This document shows positions 12,689-24,600 of a stretch of 64,000 nucleotides of DNA, piece after piece. Each line of letters opens with the position of its first letter. Position 1 is the first letter of the stretch. Both the position numbers and the translations under genes were made by a program. The notes beneath the pieces were generated by a model, which had not been told where the DNA came from, did no database searches, and saw nothing but the letters and a program-made list of their open reading frames with translations. This DNA is from Ancylostoma caninum. Lineage: Eukaryota > Nematoda > Chromadorea > Rhabditida > Ancylostomatidae. The stretch spans positions 1 through 64,000 of the forward strand of contig JBAJFG010000261.1 in the NCBI GenBank assembly GCA_037903475.1. The letters are read 5' to 3'.

Positions 12689-15600
12689 TCAGAAATTGAG
12701 GTAGATAAAGTGAATAACAACTTTCCCAGGAAATAACGGATATGAAAACATACTGAGGACTGAGATTGCCATTGGTAGGTCCTCACGAAGAAGCTTCCTC
12801 CACTCATTTTTAGGACCCTCACCCCATTCAAGGCGTCCGTCAGCTTCCGGTGGCCCAACTCCGTACATACAAAGCTGCATGCACATCGGCGGATAAGTGC
12901 AGTGACTGAAAGGAGGATAAATAAATGCATGCTGTAGATGGGAACGAGGGAGAAAACTGACGAACATTGGATGGATCTTGTAGAGACTGTAAGGCACCAC
13001 GAGTTCTGTGCCACCAGAATCAAGAAATAGGACGTTCGCAAATATGTCGCATGAGAGCACCTGAACTATGTTCCACATAGAATCAAGGTGGAAACGCTAG
13101 ATAATGTAAATGCGACCTCAACACGCTGCCACTCCCCAGTGTAAGCACCGCGTTCCTCGGAGCAAGCGCAGATTGCAAAGACGCGTATGTTATCCTTCAA
13201 CCAATTAGCACTGCAGAAAAAAAATATCACTAGAATATTTAACTGCCAGCGAGAAATTGCACCTACACTTGATTGCTCTCAAGGGGGCTTCTGTTGTCCT
13301 CAAGCGAATAAAACGTGTCCAAAACCGTAGCCTTCTTCCTCAACTCATCGTGTGCATTCAGCATAGCTTCTGTCTCCGACTGAAGCTGCTCTTCTTCTCC
13401 GGAACTAATTTCACCTGGAAAGAACTACTTATCCTCCAAAATTATATGCATTTCATGCAGTGAACTTACTTGGAGGCACCTTCACACGTTCTCTGCGGAT
13501 GGGTCGCGCATAAAACTCGTAAGGAGACTGAGTTTGGGAGCCCTCAATATTCATAAGATAGTCTTGGCTCAATGTACGATACCTGGAAGGTGTCAGATGC
13601 TTGAAAATGAAGACGAAGATTAAGATATCGTTAGAACAAGGTAAGTAAACACATTCGCGACAATGTGTCACGCGAGACACAGACGTGAGCAAGCGAGTGT
13701 GTCCAAATGGCAGTGTACGCCAAAATTGTGAGGCCGGGACTGCGTTAAGTTAGTGTGTATGGAATCGTAACGGGGAATTAATGGTGCGAAAAATAGGAAC
13801 AAATGTGGAAAATGACAGATTATAATTTCCTTCCTTGAACGGCTAAAATCGAGCAATCATTTGCAATCTTCGGCATCCTAGTAATAAAAGCAATTAATTG
13901 CAAGGACCAACCCATTGCTATCAAGCCATTCCACCTCCAGCGGCGGAACGCGTGCAATATGAGGTGTCCAATCACGCCATTCATTCATGTTTTCCTTCAG
14001 TAGCGACGCCTGGTCATTTGCAATATTGAATCTTTTCCAGTCGGTTGGGAAGAACCTCCGAAAAGGAGGAATATCTTCGAGTGCAGGAGGAGAGATATCC
14101 TAGAAGAGAAGTGGATAGTATGAAAGATATATGAAGATGTACATTTGAAAGAGACTTCTTCAATGTTTGAAGCAGGAGTGAAATCTGCTGCGTTTACAAC
14201 CCGCTGGGTTCGAAGCCGTCCTCGCCATTCAGCCGAGAAAAGAGCAGCAATACAGAGACCAACTTCCGGAGAAGTGTCTGTATGCCCTACTGGAATTCCG
14301 TACAGCTCAACCTAGAATGAACCAACCTGACAATGAAACCGAATCCATACATTTAAATTACTGCTCAGAGGTTGAGAAATTATGTAGACGTGAGAACATC
14401 CCAGTTTAAAGGCAACGCGCTCGTTCTGGACAAATAGCTATATTTCTATGGTGAACTGGAAAGAATCGCTACATGTATCATGCAAGCGTGGGGTGGAGCA
14501 CATAAAAGTACAGAAGCAATTGCAATGGTGCCGATCATACAGATGTGTGGCAGGTTAGTGGATCGGCTGTGCACAACACCGAGCAGATCAAGAGCAGCGA
14601 TAGTGATTGTACCAAACAACCACTGACCAGGTACAAAGCAAAGAATGTGCTGCCTGCCGACAGTACATTTCTCCTGCAACGCCTCATGTATGAAAGGACT
14701 CGAAATTGACGACTCTGATCGCATTGCAACAGCAAATTTTCGACAATTCACTGACCCTTGTGTATGTACCACCAGCGCTTGAGCGTTAATTTGTACTCGT
14801 TCCATGCGAAAGAAGGATCATGCCGCTTAATGCTGGGAAAAGAGAAACGAATGAATGCGCGCAAGATGAATTCAAATGACCGACACACAAGAATTCTAAG
14901 GTGATCGTGCAGAATCTTATGTTTCCTGTATTTGTCGTCCATTTCACTTGTCCGAACGATCTCAGACGAATGCAAGCGCGCAGAGAGTGGCATTTTATGA
15001 ACAGAGCAGTAGGAAGCGAAAAGCTTGGCCATGAACGACCTGTTCTAGTGAGGTCAAACAGACTGGTTTCGTTTTTAGGCGATTTTGAATTGAAATTAAA
15101 TGAATGCACAGTGATCGCCTACTAGGATGCTCTTCCAAAATGCAGGAAAATTGAAAAGAAAAAAAAAACTAACTTGTATAGCCCTTCTGTAATCGTTGTG
15201 GACAATAGAGGATTTCACCGTGCGCGTCTTCAACAAAGGAAATGCACTGAGAAGTTGACGGAAAGATACGCATTCACCCTCAGTCCATGTGACTTTCGTC
15301 TAAATGGGAGGAAGAGCTACTTTTTCATCGCACAGGAATTTCTTCCCAATCTCAGACACTTATTGTAAATGTGCAACAGGTACCTGTTTGCTGCGACGCA
15401 GAGGCTGACGCATACCAACTCCACACAAAGATACCATAATAGCTTGCCATGGGTGGTACGCCATCTCTTTTGGCATGCAGGCTAAGCACTGCAAAAAAAG
15501 GAACATTAAGGTTAAAGTTAATGGTTAGCTGTTGACTTACATCTTTAGCTACCCAAGCAGAAATGCCTTCGTCGATAAAGAACACTTTAGCTAACGTTTC

Positions 15601-18600
15601 CGTCACCTAAACACAAACTAAGGTCGCCAAATAAAAGATAAAAATGGATAAAATGTCCATATTACTCAACTCCAGCACTCGACAACGGGCGTATGTCCTA
15701 TCTCTTATTGGAGCTAGGCAGTACTCGAATTCTTTAAGGTCATCACCACCATCTGTTCCACCTCCTTTGCAGCGTTGTACTAACTCACATCTAAAAATTA
15801 ACGGACGAAGCTGAAGATTCAAGGCCGGAAAGATCCAAGCGGAAAAGAGAACTCACGGTTCTGTGAATATTAAACTCTCTGTTATGTGGTTTGTGAGACG
15901 CACCCAGATGCAGCTCGGCGAATCTGCTCTCAATACATGCACAACTGCTGTGCGCACCAAGGGAATTCGATTAATCTAAATCGAAAGTGTCACAGAAAGA
16001 TGTGTAATAAACCTTAGTTGAAAGCATAACGAAAACAACAAAGTAACCATTGTTAATTTACGCAATTATCTTCTTTCGCAATAGTAACTCACTCTTGTTC
16101 TTTTTGATCTGCTTATCGATGATCTTCTGTTCCCGCGCGCGAGCGCGTATTTAAGGATTTGTTCTAGGATACCGGTGCTTATTTTTTCCTCTTTGCCCAT
16201 TCGACCACTCACCTACACGTTTTAACCTCTTTGTTTGCTAATAAAAATTGTCACACCTCCTTTCTCACTCACTCAGCCCTCCGATCGGACAGTAGAAACC
16301 AGGCCTGCCAACAGGGAGGTCTTCATATGGGGGCCGAGCCCACTGTGCGAAAGTGAGGAGAACGGATAAAGGCAGGTGAAGCCGTAAGGCTCCCAGCCGG
16401 TCAATTCTGGTGGTAATTGGTCTGGTGACGCCTCTGGCTCCCAGACCCACGACGGTATCAGTGTCCACGTGAGTGGCACAGGATTTTGGTCGATATTTCG
16501 GTGGGTGAGGCCTGGGACTCCCCATCGGTTTACTAGTGAGCGTAGAGGGAGAGGCCCAGGAGTTTCATAGGGCGTATTATATCGATCAGTATCGTGTGTC
16601 CTTCATACGGGGAAAGGTGAGTGACGCCCTAGGGCTCCTCATCGACTGATTCTGAGGCAGTGGATTAGGAAGTGTGATAATTTGCAGGGTGATAGAGACT
16701 GATAAGTATCACGACTTGCACCATCCCCTCATATAGGAAGTAATCGATCTCATACACAATCCGTGTGGTCGCGTCGTACCGCTTGACTGTTGATCGTGAT
16801 ATCCAGTAACGTTCAAGTAATACATACGGTCATTTACAGATGCCGATCTCTGCAGACGAACTGACCGAGGATATGCTGTTGGGCGAGCAGGAGAACCCTT
16901 CAAATGCATGTGACGAGCACAACCCGCGGGACGGCGAGAATCTGAGTGATCACCGTAACGACGTGCAGGTTAGTGATGATCAAGAGAAAGAGCATGAGCG
17001 AAGAGTTAGGTTAGCTCATAGGTATATAAACAACATCAAGTTGGAGTGTGAGAAGAGACTGAGTAAAAACATGCGCACAACCGACCCTGTGAGAAATGAG
17101 GTATGGGAAGCTGTCAGCACTCAGGCCAGGCTAGCAGATGAGGGCATAAAATGTTTGCTGGAGCAGGCGAAAACGGAGTGCGATGCGCGTGTGCAGGAAA
17201 TGACCAGAATATGGAGAAGTGAAGAGAGAGACAGAAGCGCCCTAGAGTTGTTGCGCATAGCCGGACTAGAGGGTGTCGAGGACATCGAAAACTTTCTGGA
17301 TAGGAGCATGCAAGACAGTGAGAACATAAAGAAGTTGCTCGAATTGCTCGAGTGTGACCGGAGCAACTTAGTGGAGGCGGCACAGCAGATGAAATGGGCC
17401 ATAAATGGACAAGAACAAATAATTAATAGTTTGCGTAGGCAAATCGAATCGTACCAGTTGCAGGTGGCAGAGCTTGTCAAACGGGTCGAAACACTCGGTC
17501 AAAGTGGAGGAGGCGACCACCGCAATGAAGGTGAGCATGGACAATGGCAAAGGTTTAAGAATGTTGCTAGAAGTGTACAGAATAACTCAGAGTCACAAAT
17601 TCAGGCACACTCGACGTCAACTCATGTGATCCGCACACCCTTATGGCGATTGCAAGACGGCGCTTGCGAGAGGAGAAAGGAAGAGGCACCTTCTTGGGCC
17701 ATGGGTACGTTTCCACCACTGACAAACAGTAACATGGGAGAGGATGCCTCTGGTGCGAGTAAAAACAGGGAGCCCCTTGTAGAATTTATGAAGGTGAGTG
17801 CTCTACCAGAGGTAGCCCCATTTCATGGAAAAGAAAGGGAGAGTTTCAAACGATTCCTGAATGCGTTTGAAGTCAAATATCCGAGTTCACTGTGGGATGA
17901 CAGGAGTCGCATTCAGTTGTTCGAGGGACTTCTGAGGAAAGACGCTCTCTCGATGTTTGAAACTCTCCCACAACCGTTGAAAGATGGCCCCTTCGAGGAG
18001 GTAGTTAAGGCCATGAAAGAGAGGCTGAAGGTGGACACAAATGGAGCGTGCGTGAAAGCCATGTCTCAACTAGCGTCGCTTACAATCAGAGAAGGGCAGC
18101 CAGTAACCGAGTTTTGCTTAGCACTAGAAAAACTAGCCAGTAGGGCCTATCCTGATACCCCACCTGAGGCAGTTTCCCTTCAAAAAGCTGAGATATTGTT
18201 CAGGCAGTTAGCCAAGTGGGAAGGGAGTTACTGCATAGCTGAAACGATTGAGACAAGTCCGAGGGGGCAAGTATACGAGAAGGTAAAGGAAGTAGCGCTG
18301 AGATTGGAAAGGAATCGAAACATGGCTTCTGATATGGCGCAACAATCAAAGTTCGGTAAGATGCGCTTTCAAAGAAATGGCAATGTAGCTGAAAGGATAA
18401 AGGTATCGAAGTCCGCGCAAAGGAACGACGCGATGCGGTTTACAGGCAATAGTAACAGCGCGGCTGCAAGGGATGAAGTAGTTCCAGCAAACCCGCCTAT
18501 ACAGTCAACACAGCCCGCGGTGGGCAATGGTGTGGAACGCACGCATATACAGTGCTACAAGTGCGGAGCAAGGGGACACAAAGCCAAGGACTGTAAAGCG

Positions 18601-21600
18601 CAGCCACGGTGGGATCAAGAAAGAGCAAAATCTACCGACAGACGTCCAGAAAGACAAAGTGGCTCTTTTTCGGCACTCCTCGATCGGTTTCTTTGCAGCA
18701 GCACCATAACCGAAATGGCAGATCCGGCAAAACAACTGTTCGGGTGCAGGTCAGTGGCTCAGGTGGACATAATGGGCATGCAGGTTGAGGCGCTTTTGGA
18801 CACAGGATCGGAAACTTCAATTATTCCGATTGCACTTTTCAAGGCAGCAAGGGATTGCAACGTAGATATCGACGCTTTCGTGGAACGAATCCCTGGGATT
18901 GAAGCCGTCATAAGGAATGCATCGGGGCAAAGGATGCAGTTCCTGGATACCATTAGAATGGAGGTCGGTCTCGATGGCGCTAGGAGATGGATAGCGTTTC
19001 ATGTAGGGGATGGCCTCGATAAACTGGTGATCCTAGGAACGAATGCGTTGGAACAATTTGGCATCCATTTAGTCAGGGAAGAGAAACAAGCCCCAGTAGT
19101 TCAAGAGGATGAACAAAAAGCGGACGCAATTCATGAGCCGGCGTCAACTCAAGCAGTAGTCGCACAACGGACGTATGTCCCGCCAGGTGCTAGGGGAAAT
19201 GTGGAGCTGCTAGGAAATCCAGGAGATACAATGCTGTGGTCCAATAATAAGTTCGTGTCGCACGGATGTTGCACCATTTCCAGAGAAGGAACCGTTAAGA
19301 TTCCGGTTGTGAATACAGGAACGGAACCAATGGTGCTACAAAAAGGACAGGTAATCGGGGAGTTCTCGGATGATGAATTCCTTCCAGTTAAGATAGCACC
19401 GGACCATTCGGATATGCTGGATGGTAATGCAGGACAGGCTAAGGGAGCCATCGACAAGGAGAAAATACTCTCGGACATGCTGGCGCAAAGAAGTGATATG
19501 ACTTCAAAATTGACGTCGTTGACACAACAATTTTCCGATGTTTTTGCTGTTAGTGATCGGGAGCTCACGCATACACATTTGGTAGTGCATGATATTGACA
19601 CTGGCGATGCTACTCCGATAAAACAGAAGACCAGACCGGTGCCAATGGGAGCCAGGAAGGAGTTCAAGGGAATAATCAAGGATCTCGTGGAACGGGGAAT
19701 TGTGGAAAAAAGCCAGTCTGAGTGGGCGTCGCCTGTGGTATTGGTTCGGAAGAAAGACGGCACGCTTCGCCTATGCATAGACTATCGGGCACTGAACAAG
19801 GTGATTAAGCAAGACTCATACCCCTTGCCCACGATAGACACAGTGCTACAGAGCTTAGGCGGAAAGAGAGTGTTCTCCACTCTCGATCTCGCAGCAGGTT
19901 ACTGGCAGATCAGGTTGTCTGAGGAAGCAAAACCGAAGACGGCGTTCACTTCGAGCGAAGGATTATTCCAATTCACCGTTTTACCTTTTGGTCTCTCCAC
20001 AAGCCCGGCGGGTTTCCAGCGAATGATGGACCTTGTGCTTGGAGAATTAGGGGTGAAAGACAGCGAAGTATTTGTGTACATAGATGACATCTTGATAGCC
20101 ACAGAGACGATCGAACGTCACTACGAGGTTCTCCAGCTAGTCTTCGAGGCCATGAGACGCGCGAATTTGAAGCTGAAAGCTCAGAAATGCGAGTTTTTCA
20201 AAGAAGAAATAAGGTTTCTGGGGCATGTCATTAGCAGGAATGGCGTGTGTACGGATCCCGATAAGATTGCGAAGATCAGGGATTACCCGAAACCGCGAAG
20301 TGTGGCTCAACTGAGGACATTCTTAGGGATGGCCTCGTATTACAGGAAATTTATACTCAAATTCGCAAAAATCACGGAATGTTTGTACCAGCTAACTAGT
20401 CCGAAAACGCGATGGAGGTGGACGGAGCGAGAAGAAAAGGCGTTTGAGGAGATGAAGTCAAGACTCACACAGGCGCCAATATTAGCACAGCCGGATATGG
20501 AAGGTGCGGCGAACGAATCAAATCCTTTCGTGATCTTCACTGACGCGTCTACACACGGCTTAGGAGCAGTTCTCTGTCAGAAGGGCAAGGATGGATTTTT
20601 GCATCCCATTTACTTCGCATCCAAGAAGTTGTCCAAAGCGGAGAAAAACTATCATGTAACGGACCTTGAAGCCCTTGCGGTAGTATTCGCCGTTAATAAG
20701 TTTCACTTTTTCATCTATGGCCTCAAAACAGTGGTAAAGACAGATCACAAACCTCTAACAAGTCTGTTTAAGCAATCGAACGTATCCGCAAGAGTGCTCA
20801 GGTGGGCGTTGCAGTTGCAAAAGTACAGACTAGAGGTTCAGTATGTAGCCGGAAAGGCAAATGCGGTAGCTGATGCATTGTCGCGCGGAGCTACAACGAG
20901 TGAGGAACACGAACAGATAGTCTGCCCCGAGAATGAAATGATTGTTTGCCGAACCGCCGTTGAAGAATCAGAATGGTTAAAAGAGCTGCGACAGGACGAT
21001 GATTTTCGAGAACTCATTTCTGCGTTGGAGTGTGGACGTATGGATCTGGAGGTGAGAATGCCGCGCAGCAACAAACGGTTGGTTAGTGCGGATTTCATGT
21101 TGGATGAAGGTTACCTAAAACTAGTTGAAGAACGGTCCCTGGTGAAAGTGGTACCAAAATCAAGAAGGGAACAGGTTATCCGAGAAGCACATGAGGGAGT
21201 GATGATGGGTCACTTCAGTCCACGTAAACTATTCAAGCAATTAAAGAAGGTGGTATTCTGGGATGGAATGCTCCGTGACATCATTAAATGGACAAAGAGC
21301 TGCCAGAAATGCTTTCTGACAAACAACCATGAAAGGCACATTCCTCCGCTCAAGCCTATCACGACTTCGGCACCATACGAGTTCGTAGGAGTTGATCTCG
21401 TCGAGTTTGGCATCTCGGAAAGGGGGAACAGATACGCGCTAGTAGTGGTTGATCACTTTACTAAGTTTGCAGGGGCATATCCTATACCGGACAAAACGGC
21501 AAGAACAGTTGCCAGGACATTATTTGAAAGATGGATCTGCGAGGGATGCAGATGGCCAAAAATCCTTCATTCAGATCAGGGGCCAGAGTTTATCAATGGA

Positions 21601-24600
21601 GTGTTGACGGAAATTTGTGATTTGTCCGGCATCAAACAGTCAACGACGAAAGGATACAACCCCAGGGAAAATGGGGTGACAGAGAGGGTCATCGAGACAC
21701 TGACAAAAATACTGAGGAAGAAGACGGTAATTCCCTCAGAATGGGACACATTGCTTCCAATGGCCGTCTTCGCGTACAACGCATCACCACACGAAGCGAC
21801 CGGAGAAAGCCCATTCTACATGCTACATGCTTTCGACCCAAACTACCCTTCAAGTGAAATCCCGGGAGAAAGTCTAAACTGGAACTATATCGATTATGAT
21901 GACTACAAGTACGAACTCCTGAACGGGATACAACTGGCACACGACAGCGCTAAACAGCTTAATGAAGAATACCGAGCACGGATGAAAAGACGCTACGATG
22001 AAAATAATAAAGTGCAACCGGAGAAACTGCCTCAAGTGGGTGATAGGGTCTATGTAAAGCTGCCGCGTGAGAAAAGTGCGTCTAAGTACCCGAAATTTTG
22101 CGATAATTGGGACGGTCCTTTTAGAGTTACAGAGGTGAGCGGAAATTCGGCTCTTCTCACAAACATGTTGAAAGATGAGGAACCTATCAGAATTCAGCAC
22201 GATCAGTTAATTAAAGTCCCTCCCGAGATTAATGATACGCCGACGAGAACTAAAACTAGGAGAACAACTAGAGTTAAAAACAAGTCATTTAAATGCCTTA
22301 CAATTCAAAAGGATTCTTTCAGATCTGCGCCAAACGAGGACAACGGTGCACTGAGTCTGTTTTTTGCATGCCCGGGACAAGCTCGAGTGGACTCTCAACA
22401 TGATGATTTTCACTGCTCGATCAGAGGCACGAACTTCGGTAGCATTGTTCCGGACGGAGACGATGTGATCAGTGCACTGCCCGTGACAACCATTTATTCG
22501 TTGGCTCGATACTTCACTATATATGAGAACGAGACTGATGTGAATAGGCGACGGCATCTGATGTCCAATCATTCTCACTTTGCTCTCTCGGTAACTGGGG
22601 TAGAAAAAGCATATCTCTACTTCAAGGAGAAGTGCGACCACGTGGCAAGGGCCCTCATGAAGCATGATGGCAGTTTCGTCGTGTTGACGTATGATGGCGG
22701 CCTAAAGATCAGTCTGGAGCAGTTAAGTGATCTCGCGAACGCGGGGATCCTCTACGCGATGGGCCACAAGTGGACTGACATTAGCATCAACGGCAGCAGC
22801 GCGGCAAGCCTGGTGATACTTCCGTCGGGATTCAGATGCTACGAGAGGGTGCTGAAGAACATCGACGAAGGCATCAAGTTCATCCTATACGACGAGTTGA
22901 AAGAGGTCTACATGCGGATACGTGAGCATCCGGCTCTGAAGTTGTGCATATTCGTTTCACCGGCATCAGACAGCCCAGTAGACGCGACCGAGTGGAACGC
23001 TTTAGCCGCAACCGTAGCTTCGTACGTACGTCGAGGGACAAAAACGATCGCACTAAGCGGTCCACGCGGCGACGCCGCCTGGGAATGGAATAGAAGTAAA
23101 ACTATAGCCACATTCGAGGTTGTACGGGAAGCCGCGGCAACCATGAAGAATAACGTCGTTATTATGATGGGACGTGTGCCACAAATGTCTGAACCCTGTG
23201 CTTCGATGGGAGACCATTCGCGGCCGAAAGCACCAGAGTCGTACCCTGCAGTTGCCGTCATGAAATTCTTCGAGCAGTTGAAGAAAGCAGTGTCAGCCCA
23301 CACGAAAGTGATCCTATTTGAAGTCCGTGATCACCCGTGCACTCGGAGCGTCGTATATAAGTTAAAGAAAAGGCAGGAGCAGGACCGTCATGGTCACGAA
23401 GACCCCCGGCTCGACCGAACACATAACAATATCCAATTTAAGAAGAAAAGCACGGGCGCCACTTCTACCCGAAACACTACTTCCAGAAATTACAGAGGAG
23501 ACTTTCAAGGACACTACCATCACAACCACAACAACGAACGCGGACGCATTCAAGGGAGAAGCAAGTGCAGCCACTGTCACGTAAGGAAGTTCGCATGGAG
23601 GGGACCACGCTACTGACGAGGACGTCAGCACCCCAGGGGGGAGAGATGTCACAGAAAGATGTGTAATAAACCTTAGTTGTAAGCATAACGAAAACAACAA
23701 AGTAACCATTGTTAATTTACGCAATTATCTTCTTTCGCAATAGTAACTCACTCTTGTTCTTTTTGATCTGCTTATCGATGATCTTCTGTTCCCGCGCGCG
23801 AGCGCGTATTTAAGGATTTGTTCTAGGATACCGGTGCTTATTTTTTCCTCTTTGCCCATTCGACCACTCACCTACACGTTTTAACCTCTTTGTTTGCTAA
23901 TAAAAATTGTCACACCTCCTTTCTCACTCACTCAGCCCTCCGATCGGACAGTAGAAACCAGGCCTGCCAACAGGGAGGTCTTCATAAAAGTCTTCTGCAC
24001 TAACAAGTATCATTCCTTTCTAGAAGTTTTCAGAATTGTTCGAGACCATGTTTGCTGCTTTTAACACCATTTTTTCACATGCGCAAACTCCAATCAACTA
24101 TTCAACTCACTAATGAGCTGTAACGGAAAACTGCTCTACTTCCCTATTTCACTCGAAAGATCAAAGAAAGCATCGTTCTTTAGAAAAAATGATTTGGGGA
24201 TCTCAGGCCTATTGTAGCGCAAGAGTATGAGATCTTTCCGGGAAGTATGCAAGTAGAAAACTTTGAAAAAACTCAGTTTCATATAATGGCCAAACAATAC
24301 CTCTCAGAAATGGTGACCCTTCAAAATTGTCATTAAACGATCTCTTAGACTACAAGTTAGATTGGAATGACACAGCTCCAACACGGAGCTGTTTTAGGAG
24401 GCTGCATCCCTTTGCAGAAAACAGCTACTAACCATCGAGAGATCATGACGACCACTTAACACTCGCTTCGAGGACGGAGAACCTAGCTTTTGAGGGTAAC
24501 AAAGTCTTGGAAAACTCTTCGCCGTGTGTTGAAATGGAAGGAATGCTGTCGCTTTATTCGCTCCTGCTAGGTAGGACACTCTTGGCTATCACTTGAGTAC

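Larger units (their letters stand above)
15988..23986 (+). mobile_element. Intact Ty3/gypsy-type LTR retrotransposon
   Basis: Complete element of 7999 bp: 5' LTR, primer-binding site, leader of about 510 nt, a single Gag-Pol frame, polypurine tract and 3' LTR. It is flanked by a 4-bp target duplication AAAG (15984–15987 and 23987–23990). Domain order protease, reverse transcriptase, RNase H, integrase is that of Metaviridae. The LTRs differ by one base in 340 and the frame is uninterrupted, so insertion is recent and the copy may be active. It lies antisense to the host Tudor gene, inside an intron. Confidence 0.95.
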
